From Mycolicibacterium lacusdiani (lineage in GTDB: Bacteria > Actinomycetota > Actinomycetes > Mycobacteriales > Mycobacteriaceae): 64,000 nucleotides of DNA. The stretch covers positions 1-64,000 of the forward strand of contig NZ_JAKCFC010000004.1 of the NCBI RefSeq assembly GCF_021916785.1. Direction: 5' to 3'. Of the stretch, positions 9,441 through 17,976 are shown one piece after another. How positions within the stretch are numbered: the first letter of the stretch is position 1; every line of letters begins with the position of its first letter. The notes beneath the pieces were generated by a model, which did not search any database, was not told the DNA's origin, and saw only the letters and a list, made by a program, of their open reading frames with translations. Both the position numbers and the translations under genes were made by a program.

Positions 9441-10205
9441 ATGACCACAGGCGAACTCGTCGAGATCCGGCGCGCAGGCGACCGCGCGGCCACCAAGATC
9501 TCCTGGCTCGACTCCAAGCACTCGTTCTCCTTCGGCGGCAACTACGACCCGTCCAATACCCACCACGGACTGCTCCTGGTCAACAACGACGACGTCGTGC
9601 GCCCGGGCGCGGGCTTCGACACCCACCCGCACCGCGACATGGAGATCATCACGTGGGTGCTCCGCGGATCCCTCGTCCACCAAGACTCGACGGGCCACTC
9701 CGGCGTCATCTATCCCGGTCTGGCGCAACGGATGTCGGCCGGACGCGGCATCCTGCACTCCGAGAAGAACGACTCCTGGCGGCTGACCGGCGAGACGTCC
9801 CACAGCGAGCCCGTGCACTTCGTCCAGATGTGGGTGGTGCCCGACGAGTCAGGCATCACGCCCGGCTACCAGCAGCTGGAGATCGACGACGAACTCCTGC
9901 GCGGCAAGCTGGTGACCATCGCGTCGGGGATGCCGCAGCACGCCGACGACACCGCGATCACCATCCGCAACAAGTACGCCGCACTCAAGGGCGCACGGCT
10001 GCAACCCGGTGACACGGTCGAACTGCCCCAGGCGCCGTACCTGCATCTGTTCGTCCCGCGCGGTGAGGTCAACCTCGAAGGCGCCGGCCAGCTCGTCGAA
10101 GGCGATGCCGTGCGCTTCACCGCCTCGGGCGGCCAACGGATCACCGCGACCGAACCATCGGAAATCCTCGTCTGGGAGATGCATGCAGGCCTTGAAGCGG
10201 CATAG
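9441..10205 (+). CDS. Pirin family protein
   Basis: A 254-residue bicupin. The N-terminal cupin carries the pirin metal motif FDTHPHRDMEIITWVLRG with further ligands in HQDSTGHSG and ILHSE. These give the three-His/one-Glu iron site of pirins. The C-terminal cupin (from about 150) includes GARLQPGDTVELPQAPYLHL and lacks such a set. Pirins act as redox-sensitive cofactors or as quercetinase-like dioxygenases; which applies here is unknown. I recall a pirin-like gene beside sigG in M. tuberculosis as well (Rv0181c). Its 3' end overlaps the next start by 23 bp. Confidence 0.9.
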   Translation: MTTGELVEIRRAGDRAATKISWLDSKHSFSFGGNYDPSNTHHGLLLVNNDDVVRPGAGFDTHPHRDMEIITWVLRGSLVHQDSTGHSGVIYPGLAQRMSAGRGILHSEKNDSWRLTGETSHSEPVHFVQMWVVPDESGITPGYQQLEIDDELLRGKLVTIASGMPQHADDTAITIRNKYAALKGARLQPGDTVELPQAPYLHLFVPRGEVNLEGAGQLVEGDAVRFTASGGQRITATEPSEILVWEMHAGLEAA

Positions 10206-11517
10206 TCGGATTCTCGCGGCCCTCGCGGCCGCCTCGACGGTGGTGGTGGCGTGCTCCTCGGCGCCATCGCCACCGTCATCCGAAGGGTCGGAGTCATCCG
10301 CCCGGCCGGGCACCACCTCGGCTTCCGAAGCGCCTGCCGCCCAGAGCCTCGAAGAGGTGACGGTGCAGGTGCCCGACGACTTCCGCGCGGCGCCGTTCGA
10401 CGAACCGCGAAAGGCCTTGGTTCCCAAGGGCTGGACGCTGTCGGTGTGGAACCGGTCCGAGAAGCCGCGCCTCCTGGCATGGGCTCCCGACGGGGCCCTG
10501 CTGGTGTCCGAGCCGAGCAGCGGCCAGGTGTTGAGCCTCCGCCCGACCGGCGCGGGACCGCAGAATCAGGTCCTGTTGGAAGGGCTCGATCAGCCGCACG
10601 GCCTCGCCTTCGCCGGGTCGACGCTGTACGTCGCGCAGAGCGATCAGGTCGACGCCTATGACTACGTCGACGGGCGGGCCACCCGGCCGCGCACCGTCGC
10701 GGCGGGCCTGCCGGACGCCAAGAGCCCCGACCTGCGGGGCGCCTACTCGCACGCACTCAAGAGCGTCGCCGTCGGACCCGATGGCGCGGTGTACTTCTCG
10801 ATCGGGTCGACGGGCAACGTGTCCGCCGAGGACCGCACGGCCACCCCGCCGCGTGCCACGATCATGCGCGTGCCGCCCGGCGGTGGCCCGGCCGAGCCGT
10901 TCGCCACCGGCGTCCGCAACGGCACCGGTCTCGCCATCGCGCCCGACGGCTCGGTGTGGACCGCGGTGAACAACCGGGACAACATCGCGGTGCCCGACGA
11001 GGGCCCAGACTACGGCAAGGTGATCCCGGACTACGTCGACGAGAACCCACCCGAGTCGCTGGCCAAGGTCACACCGGGCCGCGAATTAGGTTGGCCCTAT
11101 TGCAATCCCGTTGGCGGTCCAGCCAACATGACGTTCGCCCGCGACGTGCAGACCAACGCCGACGGCTCCGAACTCGACTGCGCTGCGCTGCCTCCAATCG
11201 AGCAGAGCTTCGGCGCCCACTCCGCGGCACTCGGGTTGAGCTTCGTCGATGGGGGCCTGCCCGCTCCCTACGGCAGCGGCGCGTTGGCCGGCGTGCACGG
11301 GTCGTGGAACCGCGAACCGCCGCGCGCCCCCGAGGTGTCGTTCTTCCCGTGGCAGGACGGGACGCTGGGTAACCAGCAGACCCTCGTCGGCGGGTTTCAG
11401 TCCGACGACGGCACCCGGTGGGGACGCCCGGTCGCCGCCGTCGCCGGCCCGGACGGTGCGGTGTACGTCAGCGACGACTACGCCGACGCCATCTACCGGC
11501 TCGCTCCGCCTGCCTGA
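10183..11517 (+). CDS. PQQ-dependent sugar dehydrogenase-like lipoprotein
   Basis: A 444-residue exported lipoprotein. The signal peptide ends in lipobox VVAC with Cys24, then a Ser/Pro/Glu-rich linker to about residue 60. The rest is a beta-propeller of the glucose/sorbosone dehydrogenase type (LLAWAPDGALLVSEPSSG, DQPHGLAFAGSTLYVAQ, FSIGSTGN, ELGWPYCNPVGG, SWNREPP). Such proteins oxidise sugars or aldoses outside the membrane using PQQ or a deazaflavin. The cofactor and substrate here are unknown. The start overlaps the pirin gene, so the two are probably cotranscribed. Confidence 0.87.
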   Translation: MQALKRHSRILAALAAASTVVVACSSAPSPPSSEGSESSARPGTTSASEAPAAQSLEEVTVQVPDDFRAAPFDEPRKALVPKGWTLSVWNRSEKPRLLAWAPDGALLVSEPSSGQVLSLRPTGAGPQNQVLLEGLDQPHGLAFAGSTLYVAQSDQVDAYDYVDGRATRPRTVAAGLPDAKSPDLRGAYSHALKSVAVGPDGAVYFSIGSTGNVSAEDRTATPPRATIMRVPPGGGPAEPFATGVRNGTGLAIAPDGSVWTAVNNRDNIAVPDEGPDYGKVIPDYVDENPPESLAKVTPGRELGWPYCNPVGGPANMTFARDVQTNADGSELDCAALPPIEQSFGAHSAALGLSFVDGGLPAPYGSGALAGVHGSWNREPPRAPEVSFFPWQDGTLGNQQTLVGGFQSDDGTRWGRPVAAVAGPDGAVYVSDDYADAIYRLAPPA

Positions 11518-11653
11518 TACCGGCGCTGCTGGGCTACGCCTGGGCCCGTCGCCACGACCCCGGTCGCGGTCGGCCAGGCGGCGCGCATAGCAAAGACATT
11601 GACCGCGAACGCGATTCGGCCGTGACGCGACCGAGACCGCGCTGTGACGAAAG

Positions 11654-11681
11654 TTGACAGTGGGTCACCTGTGGTTATTGT
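11654..11681 (+). promoter_or_regulatory. SigA-type promoter of the phosphodiester glycosidase gene
   Basis: A consensus TTGACA (11654-11659) and TATTGT (11676-11681) stand 16 bp apart, with the GTG start 36 bp downstream. An inverted repeat GTGGTC/GACCAC (11680-11685 and 11697-11702) straddles the expected transcription start and could be an operator or an early hairpin. Confidence 0.6.
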
Positions 11682-11717
11682 GGTCTCTACTCGAGGGACC
11701 ACGCGAAAGGGCCGCAG

Positions 11718-12800
11718 GTGCCGAACACAGCCGCAAACTTCCGGCGCCTGATCGCCTGGACGACGACGGCGGTGCTGTGTGCCACGCTGGCGACCATGGC
11801 CGTCGCACCCGCGGCGCACGCCGCGGATGGACGAGAGCTCCTGGCCGGTGCGATCGCCGGCACCAAGGGCACTTACCTCGTCTACAACTTCGGCGGCGGC
11901 AATCCCGCGCCCATGCTCAACGCCGCGGGCAACTGGTACGAGATGACCAGTGGCGGCCACCTGATGATCATCAAGGCTGCGTCGCAACGACTTACGCCGC
12001 GATTGCTGGTCGACTCCCATCGCGGCTACCAAGGGCGCTGCGAACGCGATCCGCGGGCACGCACCGGTGAGGGACTGTTGCAGGCATCGGAGTTGTACAG
12101 CCCGCTGCAGGCGTGGCAGGCCCTTGGCCAGCCGACCATCGCGGTCAACGCCAACTTCTTCGACATCCGCGGCCAGCAGGGCGGGTCGTGGAAGTCGACG
12201 GGATGTAGTTCGCCGCTGGGCGCCTACGTCGACAACACCCGCGGCCAGGGTCGGGTGAACGCAGCGGTCACGGGCACCATCGCCTACGCGGGCAAGCAGG
12301 GCCTGTCCAACGGCAACGAGACCTGGACCGCGTTGAGCACGGTGATCCTTCCCGTCGCAGGCGCACCGTTCGTCGTCACCCCGAAGTCGCCAACCGACTA
12401 CGACGCGGCCTCCCCCGTGATAGCGGGCCTGATGGACGAGGGCACGCGGTTCGTCGCCGTGGCCGGCCTCGGCCTGCTGGCCCCGGGTGACACCGGACAG
12501 ATGAACGACGGTGGACCGAGCGCCGCCCGCACCGCACTCGCCTACTCGCGAGCACGGGACGAGATGTACGTGTTCCAGGGCGGCAGCTATACCCCGGACC
12601 AGATTCAGGACCTCTTCCGCGGCCTCGGGAGCGACACCGCGATCCTGCTGGACGGCGGAGGGTCCTCGGCGATCGTGCTGCGCCGCGATGCCGGCGGCAT
12701 GTGGGCGGGCGCGGGCGTGCCCCGGGGATCCTGCGACACCCAGCAGGTCCTGTGCGACTCCCGCGAGCGAGCGTTGCCCAGTTGGCTGGCGTTCAGTTGA
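11718..12800 (+). CDS. Secreted phosphodiester glycosidase (NAGPA-domain) family protein
   Basis: A 360-residue protein with a Sec signal peptide (hydrophobic stretch at about 16-30, cleavage after AHA). The NAGPA-type fold is shown by IAVNANFFDIRGQQGG (about 136-151), GQMNDGGPSAARTALAYS (about 257-274) and ILLDGGGSSAIVL (about 310-322), the conserved Asn-Phe-Phe and Asp-Gly-Gly-Gly-Ser-Ser signatures of this family. Members cleave sugar phosphodiesters; the natural substrate in mycobacteria is not known, but a cell-wall glycan is plausible. Start GTG 11718. It is convergent with the next gene; TGACGTCA spans the two stop codons. Confidence 0.88.
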   Translation: MPNTAANFRRLIAWTTTAVLCATLATMAVAPAAHAADGRELLAGAIAGTKGTYLVYNFGGGNPAPMLNAAGNWYEMTSGGHLMIIKAASQRLTPRLLVDSHRGYQGRCERDPRARTGEGLLQASELYSPLQAWQALGQPTIAVNANFFDIRGQQGGSWKSTGCSSPLGAYVDNTRGQGRVNAAVTGTIAYAGKQGLSNGNETWTALSTVILPVAGAPFVVTPKSPTDYDAASPVIAGLMDEGTRFVAVAGLGLLAPGDTGQMNDGGPSAARTALAYSRARDEMYVFQGGSYTPDQIQDLFRGLGSDTAILLDGGGSSAIVLRRDAGGMWAGAGVPRGSCDTQQVLCDSRERALPSWLAFS

Positions 12801-12802
12801 CG

Positions 12803-15370
12803 TCAGGCGGCGTCGGACTCGCCGCCCTCGGACGCCGAATCATCGCTCCCCACACCGGCATCGGTGGCCGAGGCCTTCTTGTCGCCCCCACCCGCGGTGG
12901 TGGACGACGCAGGGCCGGGCTTGTCGGCAGGCGACGTCGCGTTGGCGGTGTCGCGCACGACGTTGAGCGACGGCTTCTTCGCCGGCTTCTCAGCCGCGGT
13001 ACCCGTGGTGGACGCGTCGGCGTCGGGCTTCGCATGCTTGGGCGTCGTGGGCTCGTCGACCGTCGACTGCTCTGGCTCGTCCTGACCCTCCGGCTTGGCG
13101 TGCTTCGGCCCGGCCGACTCCTCCTCTGCAGCAGGCACTTCCGCGGCAGGCTCGGTTTCATCGGCAGAGGGCGTCTCGGCGACTACCTCGTCCTCGGCGG
13201 CCTCTTCGTCGGTGGCCTCCTCGTCCGCAGGCGTCTCCGGCGTCACCTCGGTGCCGTCACCCTCGGCTGCCTCGCCGTCCTCGGCCTGGCCCTCCTCGGC
13301 CTCGCCTTCGGCGCCTTCTTCGCTTGATTCCGTTGCCTCAGGCGCGGTTTCGTCTTCAGCACCGCCCGAGATCGACAGCTGTGAGAACGTGGCGTCCGCT
13401 GCGGGGATGTCGGCAGCCGACCGCTGAGCGCTGAGCGTGCTCGGCGCCTGAAGCGCCGTGAGCGAACTGCCGATGCCGCCACCGAGCAGCCCGCCCAGCA
13501 GGTTGTTGATGACACCGGTGAGCCCACCGAGCAGCCCTGCGAGGGGATTGGCGGCCGTGCCGGGCGTCTGACCCGACGGTACGGCGCCCGTGCCGCCGAG
13601 CAGGTTGCCGCTGAGCAGGGCGTCCAGCAGGTTCTTGAGCACGTTGGGCGTGCCCTGCGTCGGGTTGCCGCTGAAGAACTCCTTCTGGAAACCGCCGAGC
13701 AGGGCGTTGAACGAATCCGACAGCGCCCGTCCGTAGTTGATGTTCGCGAACGACAGGAACGGCGTCTCGACGCCGGCCTCCGTGAAGTCACGCGTGTAGG
13801 TGCCGTCGGCGTTTCGCACGACGTTCGAGTAGCCGATGTTCGTGAGGATGCTCAGCGCCGGAGCGAGCGCGTTGGCCAGCCGCATCGGGATCTGCGCCAG
13901 CGGACTGAGGCCGACGATGTTGAGGAAGTCCGACGCCAGGTACAGCGGTTCCAGCATGGGCAGCGTCTTGGACTGCAGCGTCAGATAGAGGTTGAGCGCC
14001 AGCGGGTCGTTCAGCTCGACCGCTTCGCCGACGGCGTCGTTGATCAGGTCGATGACCTGCTCGTCGAGCCCTTCCAGCGTCAGGCCGCGCAGCATGTAGG
14101 TCGGCAGCAGTGCCGCGGCCGCGTTGTTGCCGAGGGTGAAGGGGTTCGGCCACGACGCGAAGTCGGAGAGCGGCTGGTACTCGTAGGTCGCGTCGATCAG
14201 GATCGGCACCAGGTTGGCACCGCCGACACTCGTTCCCAGTGGGCCACCGAGACCGCCGCTCGACGACACCTGGGTGGTGGGGTTGACGGTGTTGATCCCG
14301 AAGAGCGCTGCCAGAGGTCCGAATCGGGCGAACATGCCGCCGTCGGGACGCGCCGGGTTGTTGACGAGCACCATCGGCAGCAGGGTCAGACTGCCGAGCA
14401 GGGGGTTGTCACCGAACTCGTGCAGCGCGCCGCCGGGCTGGAAGGGGAGGTCCGCCAGCACCTGCTCGTAGGCCATCGCCGCAGCGAAGGCGCCCAAGCC
14501 TATGCCGATCGTCGGGACGACGCGCAGATCCAGCACGTCGGGGATGTCCCCCGTCAGTCCATCGATGGCGTCGGAGAGTCCATTCCGCAGCAGGCCGAGC
14601 GGATCGATGACGTCGATCAGCGGGTTGTCGTTCAACCGGTCGAGGAGGTTGTTCAGGACCCCGTTGACACCGATCTCGAGGTACTCGGAGCCGTTGATCT
14701 CGTTGGCGACCGAGTTCGGGAACGACGGCGTCCAGCCCAGGTCGAGGCCGAGCATCTTCAGCACCGAGAACGTCGGCCCCGCCGTGACGATGTTGACTCC
14801 CGCGAGGTCGAGCAGGTTCGACAGGTTGAGCGGGTTCGACAGGTCGAGACCGATCAGCGCCAGCAGCCCGGTCAGGCTGCCGTCAACGGCCTCGTCGAGA
14901 CCGAGCGCGTCGAGCACGTCGGCGAGTAGCTGCCCGATGCCCGGCACCTGATCGAGCACCACGTCCAAGACCGGCAGATCCAACGCGAGCGCCGAGAGGA
15001 TTCCCGGCAGCAGGTTCGCAGGCAGTTCGGCGAGCAGCGAGTTCAACAGGCTGCGCGGATCGACACCCGCGGCCTGGGCGAGCGCCGCCAGGTTGATGCC
15101 GTTGACCACCGCGCGAACCAGCTGATCGCCGATCGCCTGGCCCCCGTTGTACAACACGGTGCCCAGTCCGCCGGTGATGTCCGGGACTTGACTGGAGTTC
15201 GGCAGCAACCGGATCGCGGCGGCCAGATCGACGGCTTCCTGCGACACCGCCTTGGTCGGCTGCGGGGCGGGCGCGGCGCCCATCGTCAGCGCCGAGACCG
15301 TCGCTGTCGCGGTCGCGACGACAGCGACTTTCCCTGCCCGCTGACGTGCCTTGCGGTGCCTCGCTGCCAT
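12803..15370 (-). CDS. Large secreted PE-PPE-domain-like protein with acidic C-terminal tail
   Basis: An 855-residue protein. It opens with a basic patch and a weak signal-like segment (KVAVVATATATVSALTMG). The middle (about 60-640) is rich in Leu, Gly and Asn (NPLNLSNLLDLAG, LGGLTGVINNLLGGLLGG). The segment LPMLEPLYLASDFLN...ILTNIGYSNVV resembles the end of the PE-PPE alpha/beta-hydrolase-like domain. No PE or PPE N-terminus is present. The last 180 residues are disordered and Glu/Asp/Ala-rich, with two PKHAKP repeats. No sure catalytic serine motif is seen. Likely an exported envelope protein; the function is unknown. Confidence 0.75.
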   Translation of the reverse strand: MAARHRKARQRAGKVAVVATATATVSALTMGAAPAPQPTKAVSQEAVDLAAAIRLLPNSSQVPDITGGLGTVLYNGGQAIGDQLVRAVVNGINLAALAQAAGVDPRSLLNSLLAELPANLLPGILSALALDLPVLDVVLDQVPGIGQLLADVLDALGLDEAVDGSLTGLLALIGLDLSNPLNLSNLLDLAGVNIVTAGPTFSVLKMLGLDLGWTPSFPNSVANEINGSEYLEIGVNGVLNNLLDRLNDNPLIDVIDPLGLLRNGLSDAIDGLTGDIPDVLDLRVVPTIGIGLGAFAAAMAYEQVLADLPFQPGGALHEFGDNPLLGSLTLLPMVLVNNPARPDGGMFARFGPLAALFGINTVNPTTQVSSSGGLGGPLGTSVGGANLVPILIDATYEYQPLSDFASWPNPFTLGNNAAAALLPTYMLRGLTLEGLDEQVIDLINDAVGEAVELNDPLALNLYLTLQSKTLPMLEPLYLASDFLNIVGLSPLAQIPMRLANALAPALSILTNIGYSNVVRNADGTYTRDFTEAGVETPFLSFANINYGRALSDSFNALLGGFQKEFFSGNPTQGTPNVLKNLLDALLSGNLLGGTGAVPSGQTPGTAANPLAGLLGGLTGVINNLLGGLLGGGIGSSLTALQAPSTLSAQRSAADIPAADATFSQLSISGGAEDETAPEATESSEEGAEGEAEEGQAEDGEAAEGDGTEVTPETPADEEATDEEAAEDEVVAETPSADETEPAAEVPAAEEESAGPKHAKPEGQDEPEQSTVDEPTTPKHAKPDADASTTGTAAEKPAKKPSLNVVRDTANATSPADKPGPASSTTAGGGDKKASATDAGVGSDDSASEGGESDAA

Positions 15371-15396
15371 GTGACCAGTCCCTTCCCCGACTTCTA

Positions 15397-15441
15397 AACG
15401 TGATTCACAGCACGTTAACACTTACGCAGACGGCAATAGTA
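15397..15441 (-). promoter_or_regulatory. Putative promoter and inverted repeat before the large secreted protein
   Basis: The 291-bp gap 15371-15661 holds no gene. Reading leftward, a -10-like TACTAT lies at 15436-15441, followed by AACGTG/CACGTT arms (15397-15402 and 15411-15416, 8-bp spacer) that would fall in the early transcript. The -35 is not recognisable. A GGGGAAGGGAC ribosome-binding region precedes ATG 15370. Nothing else in the gap stands out. Confidence 0.35.
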
Positions 15442-15661
15442 CAGATTGCTGTGGGCTCGATTTGGTGGCGAAGGTACGGACTGACGAAGGCCCTCGTCGG
15501 CCGTCACCTGGCATGACGGCGGGCGGGACTGCAGCAAACGGCCCCCAGCGACCGCGAGCGCACGAAAACGTAGCAGGGCTAGTTTGTGATCTAGTTACGG
15601 CCCTAGGTGCCGAATTTGCTGCAATCGCAAATATCCTGGCTTTCCCGACCAAGATCAATGT

Positions 15662-16441
15662 CTACGGGTGAATGTCCAGTGCGCTGTCGACCGCAGCCGA
15701 GACACTGGACGCGTACGACGAACCGAAGAGAGCGACGTGCATCAGCAATGGGTAGAGCTGGTGCAGACCGCGGCGCCGCTGCCATCCCGGGCGTAGTGGA
15801 TGCGCATGCTGGTACCCGTCGAGTACGGCAGCGAGATGGGGACAGCCGAAGAGGGCGAGCATTGCCAGATCCGTCTCGCGGTGTCCGCCGTGCGCGGCCG
15901 GGTCGATGAGCACCACTCCGCCGGCAGTCCACATGACGTTGCCGCTCCACAGGTCGCCGTGCAGCCGCGCCGGTCGATCACCGTCGTCGAGACGGCCCGA
16001 GCGGCAGCGGTCGATGACCTCCCCCGCGCCGCGTCGCGCCGCGAGGGACAGGTCGTCGGCCGCCCCGGCCAGCGCAGGCCCCAGCCGCTCCACCGCGTAG
16101 AACTCTCCCCACGACTCGTGAACGGTGAGCGACATGGGCAGAGGACTCGCGGCAGGCCCGAAGTAGCCGGGCTCCGTCCAGCCGTCCGGCGGGGCACCGA
16201 ACCCCGCGGCACCGGCGTCGTGCGTGATCGCCAGGCGGCGGCCGAACTCGTACGCGGCCGCGGCATCCGGACGGATCGATTCGAGCCGGTCCAGTTCCAG
16301 GGTGTCGTGATCCCATGCGATCACTCGCGCGCACGGGACGCCGGCATCGACGGCCGACAGCCAACGCAGCCCACTGGCTTCGTACCCGAACAGGTCGGGC
16401 ACACCTGCCGAGCTGCGTTTCCGGTGAACCTCCACGACCAC
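15662..16441 (-). CDS. Fructosamine kinase family protein
   Basis: A 259-residue kinase-like protein. The N-lobe has VVEVHRKRSSAG and FGYEASGLRWL. The catalytic loop is ARLHGDLWSGNVMW (about residues 158-171), the family's HGDLWSGN signature, and VLIDPAAHGGHRETDLAML (about 177-195) contains the metal-binding Asp-Pro. Fructosamine kinases phosphorylate sugars attached to protein amines so that the adduct falls off, a repair role. The start may be the GTG at 16441; it lies close behind the SDR gene (6 bp), suggesting cotranscription. Confidence 0.88.
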   Translation of the reverse strand: MVVEVHRKRSSAGVPDLFGYEASGLRWLSAVDAGVPCARVIAWDHDTLELDRLESIRPDAAAAYEFGRRLAITHDAGAAGFGAPPDGWTEPGYFGPAASPLPMSLTVHESWGEFYAVERLGPALAGAADDLSLAARRGAGEVIDRCRSGRLDDGDRPARLHGDLWSGNVMWTAGGVVLIDPAAHGGHRETDLAMLALFGCPHLAAVLDGYQHAHPLRPGWQRRRGLHQLYPLLMHVALFGSSYASSVSAAVDSALDIHP

Positions 16442-16447
16442 GTACGT

Positions 16448-17278
16448 CTACGGCTGTCCGGCGACCTTGCGCAGCACGCGATCACGAACGGTGATGGGAA
16501 GATTCGTCATCACGGCCACCTGCAGCTTGGGCCCGGCGCCGACGACGTACCGCGGACGCGGCCGACGCTGGGTGAGCGCACGCTCCACGACGCCGGCGAC
16601 CGTCTCGGGCGCGACGGTCATGCGCTGCGCGATGGGGATCATCTTCTTCATGCCTGCGATGTGCCGCCCGTAGAGGGTGCGCTGCTCTGGCGACAACGAG
16701 TTCTCGGCGTCTGCGACCATCGCATCGGCCTGACGCCACATGTCGGTGTCCGTCTGGGCCGGCTCCACCACGGAAACGCCGATACCCCACGGGCGCAACT
16801 CCATTCGCAGCGCCTCGGCCGCGGCCTCCAGGGCGAACTTCGAGGCGCAGTACGCGCCGAGCATCGGCATCACCAGCTGCCCGTTCACGCTGGAGACGAA
16901 CACGACGCGCCCGCGCGACGCCCGCAGCCGCGGCAACACGGCTCGGGTCACGGCCATCTGGCCGATGACGTTGACGTCGAACTGACGTCGCCAGTCGTCG
17001 GTCGACACGGTCTCCATCGCGCCGCTGACGACGACGCCTGCGTTGTTGACCACCGCATCCAGGCGGTCGGGGAGCGCGGTCGCGAGCGCTGCGACGTCCT
17101 CGTCCTTCGTGACGTCGAGGATGACGGGCTTGACCCGGCCCGGAGCGACGTCCCCGATCGCCGAGGCGTCGGCATCGGTGCGCACGCCCGCGATCACGTC
17201 CCATCCGCTGGCGGCGAGGTGCTCGGTGATGGTCCGGCCGATGCCGCGGGCGGCGCCGGTGACGAGTACGGAGGGCAT
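16448..17278 (-). CDS. Short-chain dehydrogenase/reductase (SDR) family protein
   Basis: A 276-residue classical SDR. The cofactor motif is VTGAARGIGRTI (about 6-17), the Asn-Asn-Ala-Gly motif is VVNNAGVVV, the catalytic Ser is in VFVSSVNGQ, and YCASK (about 150-154) provides Tyr and Lys. A C-terminal basic extension (TVRDRVLRKVAGQ) may contact membrane, as in several mycobacterial SDRs. Substrate unknown. ATG 17278 was chosen because it places the glycine-rich motif at the usual distance. It sits in a leftward run behind the DUF1275 gene (10 bp gap). Confidence 0.88.
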   Translation of the reverse strand: MPSVLVTGAARGIGRTITEHLAASGWDVIAGVRTDADASAIGDVAPGRVKPVILDVTKDEDVAALATALPDRLDAVVNNAGVVVSGAMETVSTDDWRRQFDVNVIGQMAVTRAVLPRLRASRGRVVFVSSVNGQLVMPMLGAYCASKFALEAAAEALRMELRPWGIGVSVVEPAQTDTDMWRQADAMVADAENSLSPEQRTLYGRHIAGMKKMIPIAQRMTVAPETVAGVVERALTQRRPRPRYVVGAGPKLQVAVMTNLPITVRDRVLRKVAGQP

Positions 17279-17288
17279 GCCGGTCAGG

Positions 17289-17969
17289 CTAGTCGGCAGG
17301 AGCGGGGCCGAACCAGAACACCGCGGCACTGGCGGCCACGGCGATTGCGGCCAGCCCGATCACCGGGGCCACCACGAACCGGGTCATGGTGGCGCCGAGT
17401 ACCGCACCGCCCAGCATGGTCGCGACAACGCCGTACCGAAGCTTCTCCCGCTGGCCGGTGCCGCCGGCGAGCCTGCTGTCGAACCCGATTCCCACGATGG
17501 TCGACGTCAGGACCGTCGTACTCAGCTCCTGGATGCCGAACTGCCGCGCGGTGGCGTTCTGCGCGCCGAAAGTGACGGCCAGACCCGCGATCAGGACCAG
17601 CTTGCCGCCGTCGTCGTAGGCCAGCACGCCAGACCCCGCGAGGATCGCGAGCGCGCCGAGCATGACCACCTCGGCGCCAAGTGCCACGCCCAGCCAGCGG
17701 CGCACCTCGGTGTCGAGATGCCGCGCGAATCGTCCGCCGAGCACGGTGCCCGCCACGAAACTCGCGAACGCCACCACCGCAGCCGTCATGTCGACACCGG
17801 AGTGCGGCACGAACCAGAACCCAAGGAAGATGACGTTGCCGGTCATGTTGGCTACGAAGACGTGGCCGAGCACCAGCACGCTGACGGCGTCGACGAGGCC
17901 GGTGGCGAACGTCAGCAGGAGCAGCGCGGTGACCGTCGCTCGTTGCGAGACAGGCGATTCGACGGCCAT
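17289..17969 (-). CDS. DUF1275 (YoaK-like) membrane protein
   Basis: A 226-residue integral membrane protein with about six predicted hydrophobic segments (TALLLLTFATGLVDAVSVLV, ANMTGNVIFLGFWF, AVVAFASFVAGTVLGG, LVLIAGLAVTFGAQNA, and a final pair). The segments ATGLVDAVS, MTGN and GAQNA are signatures of DUF1275 proteins. No transport substrate is known. It lies 8 bp after the mce-associated gene at 17977-19137, so it may be read through from the mce operon. Confidence 0.88.
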   Translation of the reverse strand: MAVESPVSQRATVTALLLLTFATGLVDAVSVLVLGHVFVANMTGNVIFLGFWFVPHSGVDMTAAVVAFASFVAGTVLGGRFARHLDTEVRRWLGVALGAEVVMLGALAILAGSGVLAYDDGGKLVLIAGLAVTFGAQNATARQFGIQELSTTVLTSTIVGIGFDSRLAGGTGQREKLRYGVVATMLGGAVLGATMTRFVVAPVIGLAAIAVAASAAVFWFGPAPAD

Positions 17970-17976
17970 GGCCCTG

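Noticed and set aside
12797..12804. TGACGTCA across two convergent stop codons
   Set aside because: An 8-bp palindrome arises readily where TGA and TCA meet; no further structure around it.
14420..14929. Long opposite-strand open frame over the large secreted protein
   Set aside because: High GC leaves many open shadow frames; its composition is Arg/Val/Glu-biased and it lies fully inside a well-supported gene.
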